From Limnoperna fortunei (Eukaryota > Mollusca > Bivalvia > Mytilida > Modiolidae), in NCBI GenBank assembly GCA_944474755.1, contig OX104120.1, positions 21,935,242-21,999,241 of the forward strand: a stretch of 64,000 nt of DNA. The letters run 5' to 3'. Of the stretch, positions 54,384 through 64,000 are shown piece by piece. The position numbers were made by a program, and so were the translations under genes. The first letter of the stretch is position 1; every line of letters starts with the position of its first letter. The notes under the pieces were generated by a model. That model had not been told where the DNA came from. It saw only the letters and a program-made list of their open reading frames with translations, and did no database searches.

Positions 54384-55716
54384 TTGCCAATTCTTAGACC
54401 CCCTTCATGTCTCTTTGTTGACGTGTCCATCCGTAATAAAAATAGCAAACGTGGATATCATTATATTCCTTAAAGGTAGTAAAAAACTTACTTTACCGGG
54501 TTGATAACGAACAGTTTGCATTCCATTAGTTACAGAGCTTCCTTTCTCGTCGATTTCCTTTATTCTTAAAAGGGATACGTCCTGTCGTTACCAATTCACG
54601 GTTTGACAATTTTCTGGAATGAGCTGGAAATGACCCTCACATGGAAACTGATGAGGACGGATTTAGTTTTAATTGTACTTCAAATGTGAACTCTCCAATT
54701 GTGCACTTTCTATTCAATAATTTGTATTTAGTAACATTCCAGCATCCTCTCTATATAGAGTTTATGCGTTAATTTCATGGCAAGGGCATTATATCTGAAT
54801 TTTCTTAATATAGGGATAACATCTTATACAGGGATGAATGACAGATTAGAAAGTTATACGGTCACGTGGGATGTATGTGCTTTTTGTAATCTCTTTTATC
54901 TCTTTTTTTTTACTTTGATTTAGACTCTTTATACTGGACTGGACTTGGATAACAACCCCCTCCCCACTCCCCGTTTTTGTGGTGTCTCGAGTGCTCATTT
55001 GTCATCTGTATTTTTTTTCTAAATGGTTGTTCTTTTCGCTGTTTTGGTCGCATGTTTGTATTGTCGCAGTGATTTTTCCTTATTCATCACATCTTAATTG
55101 GTTTCCTCATTTTATAAATGGCCGCCAATATTTATAAGAAGAGTCACTGCCAATAGAGCGTTTAAATTTGATGGAAGCAGTATCCTAGAAAGCAATGGAA
55201 TATCTCAACGGAACTTATTTGCAGTCCAATTGTGTCCACATTCACAATTGAGATTCCGAAATTGTTATAATTTAACGAATAATATTTTAATATTTACAGT
55301 ACCTATGTATTTCGTCATTATATAGAGTCTTTGACTCGGAATCTAGTAACTATAACAAAACTTCTGTTGCTTTAATTATAATAAACAAAATAAAATGTCA
55401 AAATTCTGAAATTCAAGAGATTGGCAATTAATATCCACATTGTAAAATATATATAGCATATACTATCTCATTTTTATTAGGCCGTCAAGTCATTTGAAAA
55501 TCAACTAGATAAATTATGGAATGACGATCCTATGAAATTTGATATGTGGATATTGACTATGACCAAATTAAAAAAAAAACGGTATAAGATAAATAGTAAC
55601 GAGGTAGAACTAGAGATGAACATATAGGAGCAGCAGCTCCTGCGTTCATAGTGAACGTAGTTAAACGTAGGTAAGTATGCAGGTATGCAGATTGCGCCAC
55701 GTTCCATGTTAAATTT
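54384..55716. other. Intergenic, no feature seen
   Basis: No gene or assignable repeat seen. Confidence 0.45.
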
Positions 55717-55812
55717 CTACCAAAGGTCGGGGTTTTCACCGAGCACTGCGGATCTGCCTCCCAATAAAACTGGACGCCACGATACACCTGAAAAATTGTT
55801 AACAGTGTCGTA
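55717..55812 (+). mobile_element. SINE 3' fragment
   Basis: TGCCTCCCAATAAAACTGGA then CGCCACGATACACCTGAAAA and ATTGTTAACAGTGTCG is the tail region of the tRNA-derived SINE (compare 58465-58530). The 5' part is missing or decayed and the AAAC tail has been lost. Confidence 0.7.
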
Positions 55813-56999
55813 AAACTCCACACAAGAACAAACAAAATAAATAAATATACTCCATGGTAAAGAAAACATAAAGATAAACATTTTCTGATTGGGGGTTAGA
55901 AAATAATTAAAAATACCCACCCTTCTCATCTAATGTGAAAATATGATTTGAACTCTATAACCTCATACAGTTGATTTAACATGTCCCTAATATTGCTGTT
56001 TATTAAATACTAGAAGTGACAATAATGGGGGGTGGTTCACTAAGAGTTTTACAATTTATAGGTTTTCCAAAACAGAAAACACCACTGGTACAATACTGGT
56101 ATACAATACTCGTTTATATTTTATATACGAGTAGAGAAATAGATACACATGATGTTTTTACCTTTCTGGGTCGTTGATGATTTTGATCGATGTTTGGGTA
56201 TTTCCCCTTTCTCTAAATTTGTTTTCAGTTTGTTCGACTTGATAGCCGTTTAATGATCTTTAATTTGGTAACAGTGTATACAATACTTGTATACTTTACT
56301 AGTATTGTCGTCAAGTTCAGGCGATCCAATTTAAATGATAGCAGTTATTTCCAATTTACATGGAAAACTTCTTGAACAAAAAGACCATAGAGAGCTGCTT
56401 GCCTGTCGGAGGTTTTTTCATGTCGCCCTGTGTACAAGGGTTACAAAGGAGAGAGAAACGTGCAGTTTTATAGTAACTTTTATATTCATCCTTTCGTACA
56501 TCCTCATGACTTGGGAGGATGGCTTTCGAATGAAGACTACATTTAAACACATGGGTGACCGATAACGGAGAATCAAGCATGTAAAACATGCAGTTAACAG
56601 TGTACCGGCTATTAGGATCTAATAACAGAGTTATTCACTATCAATGTCAATTTTAAAGCGAATAATTCAAAAGCATTTTAAAGTTGATTTATTAAAAACC
56701 ACGTAATAGAAGTGTAAAATGCACCAAATACATTAACAGAAAAGACCATGTCCTCTCTCAAAAATATTTTCCATTGGAGCAGACATTTCAAACTTGGCGT
56801 AGGCCGTTAACCTTAACCAACCCGTTTCTGTACTCTTTCTATAAAAAGTAAACACTCACAAATATACAGGTACAGTAATCATAGTGAAGACACTGTGAAG
56901 TTAATTTGGATGGCGTATTGGCATGTAAAACCGTGACAGTATGAAGGGCCTTTTTTCGTTTCTAATATTTGCTCAGGGCCGTTATATCAAATTTTGACC
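55813..56999. other. Intergenic, no feature seen
   Basis: The open frames on both strands at 56335-56589 overlap one another and show no domain. No gene called. Confidence 0.45.
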
Positions 57000-57742
57000 A
57001 CTATACAATATATACCATCTCTCAATCGGTTTTAGAAATTATTTAGTTTTGATAGGGTCCAATTTCAAATTGTAGTGCAGTAGAAGTCATCTTGACTATG
57101 CACCTAAAACAGCAAACTTGGTAGTGGAACACCACATGACCAACCAAACATATTGACAGGATCGGTACGTATTTTTCCAAAGAACCACGTGTCCAATGGT
57201 GATATCTTTCATAGTAGGCAAAGGAAACATACCAGGTTTTTTAAAAGGTATCTCCATCATCTATACCAAACTTGCTGTAATATTTGGCATATTTGTAATA
57301 TTTTAACTCCTTTGGCATCTGCCATTTAGAATTCGATTTGCATAAAACACAAACTTTGTAGATCTTTGTAGAGGACATTCCAATGAATTTTTGTTTCAAT
57401 TACATGTAGTTAACTGGTTTTGGAGATTGGGCTGTACACATTTATAACACAGAACCCCATGTTGAAGTAAGTCCTGCAGTTGCAACCATTTTTAATTTCA
57501 AACCATACAAAAACATGAAGTTTACCATCTACAAATATTGCTGACAATGTTTCTATGAACAAGTATTCTGGTTTCAGAGAAAAAATTTTAAAAACATTTT
57601 CATTTTAAATTTCCTATCGGAATAAAAAACAAACTTGTGTAAAGTTTGGTTTTTAATTGACAAGTGTGGTTTAAAAAAAAATCGACATGTACATTTATAT
57701 AGTGATGACAATAGCTCACTTGACCCTTTGGGTCTGCTAAAC
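57000..57742 (-). mobile_element. Family D element, minus strand, 5' part
   Basis: Read on the minus strand, 57742-57690 gives AGCAGACCCAAAGGGTCAAG then TGAGCTATTGTCATCACT, the family D 5' hairpin and start. Core-like sequence follows leftwards (CAAACTTTACACAAGTTTGT; TTGCAACTGCAGGACTTACT). The left (3') limit is not resolved. Confidence 0.6.
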
Positions 57743-58283
57743 AAGTACAAGTATATTTTTCAGAAAACTGTTAAATAACTCTTTTTCAAGTGGCTTTAAC
57801 CCAAGCCCATTTCTCCCAAAAACATAAGTTTAAGACACTGAAAGAAACTTCTCTAATTTGCAAAGCTGACCATCTTGATGAATAAAAGGTGACTATAGAC
57901 TAAGAAAGGAGCAAAAAACCACGACTATTCCACAAAATAGCTTGGTTACACTGGATTAAAATGAGCAGATTAATATACGAGAGAAAAAATTTGTCACCAA
58001 ACAACAATGAAAGATATCGAGGCATTTTCGAGGTCTATGGTTTTATATGAAAGTCAGTTGTCTAACACGAAAATATTTCTCCGTTGTTTAGGTTTCTGGT
58101 TTCTAAATCAATAGTTACTATATGGCCTACATATTGCAGTTTTTAATGGCTAAACACAATGGACCATGTGTTTTTCTCACAAATATGATATTGGTTGACC
58201 AGATGCAAAACTTATTTGTAGTATGTGTATGTGTTATGCATGAGGAATACAATATTTTTTTTATGTCCAATCTACTTTTGCTG
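57743..58283. other. Intergenic, no feature seen
   Basis: AT-rich. No gene or repeat assigned. Confidence 0.45.
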
Positions 58284-58556
58284 CGGCTTCGGTGGCAGAT
58301 TGGTCAAGGTAGTTCCTTAAATATTTATCACATTACATTTATTATTGTAAACACTAAGGTTTGAGTATTACTGCAGTCAGGGTGCACTTGACTACATCTT
58401 AGTTGACAATAATTGCTAGTTTTCCTACCAAAAGGTCAGAGATTTTCTCACTGTACTCAGTCTTCCTCCCATTAAAAATTGGACGCCATGATATAGCTAA
58501 AAGATTTCTGAAAGTTGTGTTACACAACATTCAAACAAACAAACAAACAAAATGCA
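58284..58556 (+). mobile_element. tRNA-derived SINE, near full length
   Basis: The head is GCAGATTGGTCAAGGTAGTT and the middle is CAGTCAGGGTGCACTTGACT. The tail is CCCATTAAAAATTGGACGCC, ATGATATAGCTAAAAGATTT and five CAAA-type repeats. A 7-mer TTTGCTG occurs at both sides (58277 and 58557), which could be a short target duplication but is weak. Confidence 0.8.
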
Positions 58557-58627
58557 TTTGCTGGCTAACTATTTATAAATATCCATTTTCATTACCTTTT
58601 GACCCTTTATTCCAAGCTCTTTCCTAT

Positions 58628-58745
58628 GGGCCCCGATGGACGAGTGGTTAAGGTAGTTTGTCTACTATTGATCACATGGTCTGTCAACACTGAGGTTGCG
58701 AGTTCGAGTCTCACTGCGGGCACGGTACAATAGACTCCAATCTTA
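58628..58745 (+). mobile_element. SINE head (tRNA-like), 3' part missing
   Basis: GATGGACGAGTGGTTAAGGT fits a tRNA A box and GCGAGTTCGAGTCTCACTGC a B box, spaced as in a class II (Leu/Ser-like) tRNA. The acceptor stem does not close, there is no anticodon arm of normal shape, and the same head occurs in the complete SINE copies. It is therefore a SINE promoter head, not a tRNA gene. It is the best preserved head in the window. Confidence 0.78.
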
Positions 58746-60123
58746 ATTGCCAGATAGCAAGCGTCTCATAGTTTAAATACATTAAATGGTAAAAGACATG
58801 GTATATATAATACATATATCATGTAACTGGGCTTACCCATTTAAATTGGCCAATCAGATATTAGCTTAAAAAAAGATAATTATAAAATATGGAGATAAAC
58901 AACAAAAACCTCGATTTAATTGCTTTATTTCTAAGCATCACAGGAGTCTTGTATTTTTGGCATTGTAGATACAATGTATAACTTAAGAGAAAGCAAATAT
59001 ATAATTGTTTACAGTTTATGCTATGTAATAATTTCTCAAAAAAAAAGAAACCTGTTAACTAGTATTTATTGTTAACTGTCTACCGAGGATAGTTTGCCAT
59101 AGTGACATAGAAGTTGTGATTAACTACAATGAATTAAGAGAAGGTGTATTAGATGACTTCTAGGTTAGTTATGTGTATTTATTGTGTGTGAAGCATCTTC
59201 ACCTTCACAAGACATTGGGAAAAAAATATCGAAAATCATTAGGTTTTCCAATTATTTCAAGTTCTTATTTATAAAATTTATAAGTGCAATTCTAATACAT
59301 GGGTTCAAATGCAATTCAAAATACTTTTAATACAAAATCTGCAACCAAAAAAAAACACCACCTCAATTTTGCTCATCCTCAGTACAAATTGTTCTGCTCT
59401 TAATAAATGTAGTAACAAATGACAAATCTGGGACTTTGCATGTTGCATAATTTATAGTATATTTGTATTATTAGTTTGTTTCATTGTCTACTTAATACAG
59501 TTAATATATTACCCTAACATCTTAAATATATTATGCTTCAAAATGTATCCCTCATGAATTTATCATGATTGCTTTCATTTTAGCTTCTGGATTTCTTAAG
59601 AAATCTAATAATCGATACTATCAGTACTTATTTATTTACAAATAACAAACTGTAACATTATTTGTCCTTTAACTGACTTTATATAAACATTAGACGATAT
59701 ACCCAGAATCTATGTACCAGTCATAGATATAACAAAACTACTATAAGAGAAGCTGGTATTTTTGTATTTATTCTTGAATATTGGGGTTGAGATTTATAGA
59801 ACTAAATTTTGTTTTCAATTGTGCTTGAAAACAATAGTCATAAAATATATGCCAAACTAAAAAGCTAGTATACAGAATAAAAGGCAAAACAATTAACCTA
59901 AACACATAAATGGACTGTGACAACTAATCTGTTATATATCTTTACATATGTACACAATGACTTTATACAGGTTTTATGGTTTTTTAGCCACTCATAATTC
60001 AATATCCAAAACAACAAACATTTCTGTTACCCATTTGTTTTTGGTTTTGGAGCACATAGTGAACAAATCTTTCTGTGCAAAAAACAATATTAACCAATTT
60101 ACAAAAACAAAATCCTTGAGTTT
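58746..60123. other. Non-coding; may include the end of the CRK 3' UTR
   Basis: AT-rich. It contains the block at 58790-58880 shared with 15684-15785. Minus-strand polyadenylation signals (TTTATT on the plus strand) occur, for example, near 58923 and 59627, so the CRK transcript could end here. Not resolvable from sequence. Confidence 0.4.
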
Positions 60124-60605
60124 AAGGTTATACATCCTCACAAGTCAGGGTTTCTGTGTCCACATGTGTCCACGAAACCCTGACAAACTTGACTAGGAAA
60201 TCCCAGGGCTAGAAGATTTTCGTATGATGTCAATCCTTCAAAATATCAACTAATGAAATTGCTTGAAATAAGCAAGTATTTGGCAGTATTCATTCTTACT
60301 CATTCTTGAGTGGGAAGAAAACGTAATGCAACTAATAAATAACGTGGTAATAACAAACTATTAACACTACTGTACAAAATACACTGATTTTCACATGGTC
60401 TATGCAATACATCCATTTGGTTTATTTACAATCGACATTGGGATATTCCCTAACCAAGTCGTGAATGAAAGCGAGCTTTTGATTGGCTACATTAAGGTAT
60501 GATGTAGCCAATCAAAATAGTGACTTCTAGCCTGGGAATTTTCTAGCTAAGTTTGTCAGGGTTTCGTGGACACAGAAACCCTGACTTGTGAGGATGAAGG
60601 TTATA
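60124..60605. mobile_element. 464-bp MITE with long TIRs and 9-bp TSD
   Basis: The element at 60133-60596 begins CATCCTCACAAGTCAGGGTT and ends with its inverse AACCCTGACTTGTGAGGATG. The TIRs run for about 75 bp and contain a nested palindrome (GTCAGGGTTTC / GAAACCCTGAC). The left TIR has an extra 10-bp duplication (ATGTGTCCAC). The 9-mer AAGGTTATA flanks it exactly (60124-60132 and 60597-60605). Long TIRs with a 9-bp duplication are the signature of Mutator-like elements. A second small hairpin (GATTGGCTACAT / ATGTAGCCAATC) lies inside. Confidence 0.9.
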
Positions 60606-61907
60606 ATTAGTTACCTGCTTTATGTGTAATTGGTTCTTGACACAAATATCAGTTGTTAAATCTGTGATTAGTTAACTACCACTATTAAATGTATACACAT
60701 AATTTTTAGATAGAAATGAACAGAGTTTTAGTACTAATTTTGGTAACAAAAAGTTTTTTTGTGCACAAAAGTAAAATAAATACATGCATAATGCTAAAAA
60801 ACCTCTATTTAACAAAAATAAAGTCTTAAATATATGAAGGATTATATTACTTTCACTCAATATGTACTTTATATATTAACACATGTACAATAATGACTGA
60901 TCTGACTACATACCATGTGTATAATGATACTGGTAACATGCCTTTCATGCATTTATGAAATAATACAATGTGAGGAACATGTCATTTACATTGAATTATA
61001 TTCGAAAAAAAATTCTGTTTTTCTGGATCTGGTTATTCAAATCAGTTACCTTAACGAAAATGGTTGCTATGACAACTGAAAAAATCGTCACAAATTATTA
61101 AATAATGTTAAATATGTATCCTTAAATATACACCTTCTTGTTTTCACTACACTAACGAAATGTTTTCCTACAGAGACCTAAGACTGCACAATTTTCATCA
61201 TTTTTCAAAGCATTGAAACCTCAAAATAATATACAGAATTTAGAAAAAAGAACTAAATGCAAAAAAATTAAAGAGTATTAAAATATATTATGACTCAATC
61301 GAATTCATAACTTATAACACTCACAATTTTGTTGAAGAAAGAAAACTGTAATTTTGTTGATTGTCATATATATTTATATAAATAAACCTTGTAAGACATT
61401 AAAAAAATGTTCTTATTATAATTCAAATCCTGTGGAAATAGCTTATTAATTACAATGTATGTAAGTTTGTCAATCTAACATGAATGCAATGCACCATTTA
61501 CATGAAAATATATAATATTTTACAAAGAATTATGAAATTTCTAAAAATACTGTCTTCATCTTAAACATTTAATTAGTAAAATAAATTAAAAACTACAGTT
61601 CTATTAATCAATTTTCATTCAGAAACCATAAAATATTAGTTTTCATACTGAATTCTTTACATGATTGTTGCTCTTACTTGTAATAATTGTAAATTGTACT
61701 TGTCAAAGTTCTGCTGGTACCTTCAATAAGAAGCCATTACTCTTGTAGTACCTTTCCCTTATGGTCAGTTTTTAAAAATACTCAGAAATGACTGTTTAAT
61801 AGATGGATGACAAAGAAAATCAAATAATTATTTGGCAATAATTTCTTCCCATGTTTGGTTCATATCAACATAACAGTTTTATATAAAACAATTCATAACA
61901 AGAGCTA
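60606..61907 (-). other. Probable CRK 3' UTR
   Basis: AT-rich sequence directly downstream (minus strand) of the CRK stop codon, free of recognised repeats. Its extent is not determined. If the transcript continues past 60605 it would include the MULE-type MITE as a hairpin. Confidence 0.45.
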
Positions 61908-62045
61908 TTATCTATTACCATCAGTACTATTTTCATTGTCCATAAATTTTACATGTGTAAAAGGGAAAACCCCTTTTCTTCCATTAATTTCTCCTTCCCA
62001 CTGGCCATTGGAATTCATTTTTGTCACAAGCACAATATCTCCTTT
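61908..62045 (-). CDS. CRK: CRK/CRKL adaptor, last coding exon (C-terminal SH3)
   Basis: On the minus strand the acceptor TTTATTTTACAG ends at 62046 and the exon reads KGDIVLVTKMNSNGQWEGEI then NGRKGVFPFTHVKFMD and NENSTDGNR, ending at TAA (61908-61910). The block G-Q-W-E-G-E-x-N-G-x-x-G-x-F-P-F-T-H-V is the second half of the C-terminal SH3 domain of vertebrate CRK-II and CRKL. CRK adaptors couple phosphotyrosine proteins (via SH2) to DOCK/C3G-type partners (via SH3N); SH3C regulates them. The earlier SH3C half, SH3N and SH2 must lie in exons beyond 64,000. The final nine residues are an unconserved polar tail. Confidence 0.9.
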   Translation of the reverse strand, partial: KGDIVLVTKMNSNGQWEGEINGRKGVFPFTHVKFMDNENSTDGNR

Positions 62046-63007
62046 CTGTAAAATAAATGAATCAGTCATTGCACTGTATTTTATTTTATATTATACAAGT
62101 ACAAATTCAATCCTACCAAGAGCTAGCTATGAATGTCAAGGTCAGGTTAAAACTAGTTCAGATTTCTGTGTCTCATATATAAAGCCTGCACCCCAACTTC
62201 CCCCACTACCCCCAGTAGCCAAAAACATCTGCCCCTACATGGTTCTGTTCTTATAGTATTACTGTATTTACAAGTTTGTTGCATAATCAATAGTCAGTTA
62301 CACGGAAAACACAAATATATGGAGTGCAGGAAAAAATGTTCCATTGAGCGAAGTGTTAGGTGAATTTATTAAACTTCATTGCATCAAGTTAAGTTCTGTC
62401 CTTATACAGCAATTTCAATCTACCTGTATGAAGCAGAGCTGGTGGCAGCCATATTTTTTCTTGGGTCAAAAATTGTGTGATGCAAGAAGAAGGGATACAA
62501 TGTTGCATGGAAATATAAATCTTGTGGTGACTGATTAAAAGTCATTAGATACAAAAATTAAAAGGTAGGTACTGCATTTTGTAATTCATGTGATGTCACT
62601 GAGACATGATTATTGTAAAAGGCAAATTGTAAAGTCAATAATTTTAGCAGAGTCAGCATAAATGTTTATAACCCGATCACAAGGAACAGAACCAAAAAGC
62701 TTGGCAAGTGACAGCAAAAGGAACCCTGTGTAGTAAAGACACCCAAAATTTGAAATCAATGTGATGTACAGCTGCTGAAAAATTTAAGCTGAACATTTCT
62801 GTAATGACATGTGTATAGCAAGTGAAATTTCGCCAAGGATTATGACTGTATGACCGTTTCTGATATTTTGTTCATGGAACCATATGATAGCCAAGGCAAC
62901 CTATTATTATGACTCACTACTAGTTATCAGTGAGATAGCATCCATTTCCAAAAGATAAAAAAGTTATATTTCGGACATGATTAGTTTGCATAGATGCCAC
63001 AAAGTAG
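62046..63007 (-). other. CRK intron
   Basis: No other CRK exon is visible here or further right. AT-rich sequence. Around 62925-62955 a word TATCAGTGAGATAGCATCCA resembles the end of the family G element. Confidence 0.5.
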
Positions 63008-63545
63008 AGTGGTCCTAATGAGACAACCTCTAATAACTTAAATGGGACAACCTTTAACAACATAAATAGGCCAACTTTTAACAGTTTAAATGGAACCACC
63101 AGAAACAGTTTAAATAGGACACCTCTAACAGCTTAAAAATTGAATAACCTGCAACAGCATAAATGGGACAACCTCTAACAGCTTAAAATAGAACAACAAA
63201 CAACAGCTTACAAAGGACCACCTCCAACAGCATTTATGGGACAACCTCTAACAGCTTAAAATAGAACAACCAACAACAGCTTACACAGGACCACCTCCAA
63301 CAGCATTTATGGGACAACCTCTAACAGCTTAAAATGGAACAACCAACAACAGCTTACATGGGACCACCTCCAACAGCTTAAATAGGACAAACTCTCATTA
63401 CTTAAATTGGACCACCTTTAACATGAAAATGACAACTTCTAACAGTTTAAATGGGACCATATGTAACAGCTTGAATTGAACAATCTTAAATCGGAAAACC
63501 TCTAACAGCTAAACAATTGGACCACCTCTAACAGCTTCTGTTTAT
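63008..63545 (+). repeat. Minisatellite of 24-26 bp with 73-bp higher-order unit
   Basis: The basic unit is of the form GGGACAACCTCTAACAGCTTAAA. In the centre three variants (ending AAAATAGAACAAC, TTACACAGGACCACC and ATTTATGGGACAACC) recur together. The word GGGACAACCTCTAACAGCTT begins at 63165, 63238 and 63311, a constant 73-bp step. Outer units are more diverged. Confidence 0.92.
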
Positions 63546-63589
63546 AGTGGATATGTTAAAAAATTAACAAATAAAAGACATTAAACTAG

Positions 63590-64000
63590 ATATCAGTGAG
63601 ATGATATCCATCTGTGGACCCCGCTGTCATTAGGTTGTGATTCGAAAATTGTAGGAAGGTATGCCCATACATGAATTTGTCAATAAAAAAATATAATGAG
63701 ACCGAGAAGTCAAAGGTTACCAACCATGGAATGTGACAGGTCACTTGAAATTATCTACCCACATGCCAAATATCAAAAGCCACCTCAAGAGAAAAAATGT
63801 ATCATTCAAAAAGTAATGTGACCTTGAGGCCAATGGTCACCAACCGTGGTAAACAACTCGCTGCCTTCCAAAAGCCTACCTCAAAAGAGAATAAAGTTTA
63901 AGCAAGGACATGAACTGATCATTCAGAAAGTAATAAGACCTTGACGCTGAGGGGTCAAAGTTCACTAACCATGGTATATGACATGCTGCCTTGAAATGAT
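63590..64000 (-). mobile_element. Family G element, minus strand, cut by the window end
   Basis: On the plus strand TATCAGTGAGATGATATCCA then TCTGTGGACCCCGC is the inverse of the right end of the element at 33460-33998. Core units follow (AAATATCAAAAGCCACCTCA; TCATTCAGAAAGTAATAAGA; CAAAGTTCACTAACCATGGT). The element continues past the window. Confidence 0.78.

Noticed and set aside
56335..56589. Overlapping open frames on both strands
   Set aside because: No domain, no splice context, and both strands open over the same stretch, as expected by chance.
58628..58720. tRNA gene with A and B boxes
   Set aside because: The acceptor and anticodon arms do not close and the same head occurs in full SINE copies with a tail. 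It is a SINE promoter.
61855..62256. 133-codon plus-strand open frame
   Set aside because: It is the antisense of the CRK exon and its intron. The minus strand carries the SH3 motif and splice site.

Overview
The window is nuclear DNA from an animal, most likely a mytilid (mussel-type) bivalve. It is AT-rich and intron-dominated. It is packed with short non-autonomous repeats of kinds I associate with bivalve genomes: SINEs ending in AATC or AAAC tails, elements opening with a GC-rich fold-back, and a hammerhead-type retrozyme unit. The species call rests on remembered repeat types and was not searched.

Two host genes are visible, converging tail to tail. On the + strand a BCL9/legless orthologue (Wnt co-activator) is encoded by four coding exons: 34358-34514, 36907-36957, 37795-38117 and 43199-46504. 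The phases join cleanly to give 1278 residues. The third exon carries the Pygopus-binding HD1. The large last exon carries the beta-catenin-binding HD2 followed by a Met/Gly/Pro/Gln-rich tail. Three spliced-looking non-coding segments (3834-3916, 16389-16468, 20905-20949) are candidate 5' UTR exons. On that reading the first 34 kb is mostly 5' intron. On the - strand 61908-62045 is the last coding exon of a CRK/CRKL adaptor, the end of its C-terminal SH3 domain. The rest of that gene lies to the right of the window.

Everything else is non-coding or mobile. 1-21 kb: intron-like sequence with SINE copies, fold-backs, a minisatellite and the retrozyme-like unit (15.84-16.33 kb). 22.1-28.0 kb: a dense cluster with a 4 x 176-bp array, a fold-back element and a 3-kb core-repeat element carrying a nested 1.1-kb element. 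30-34 kb: more core-repeat elements, a hAT-like MITE and an 85-bp array. 34-46.5 kb: BCL9 with its intronic elements. 46.5-58 kb: 3' UTR and intergenic DNA with a 2.6-kb element that holds a broken Mutator-like transposase. 58-64 kb: SINEs, CRK 3' sequence containing a 464-bp MULE-type MITE, and two tandem arrays.

The most interesting signals are these. (1) A 372-bp unit bounded by two hammerhead-like motifs in exact register. (2) Several sequence-unrelated element families that share one architecture: a 5' hairpin, tandem core repeats, a third copy of the hairpin arm near the 3' end, and in three families the same 3' terminus. One copy has a legible empty site showing insertion between two Ts without target duplication, which fits non-autonomous Helentron-type elements. 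(3) Several insertions dated by exact target-site duplications of 8, 9, 12, 13 and 14 bp.
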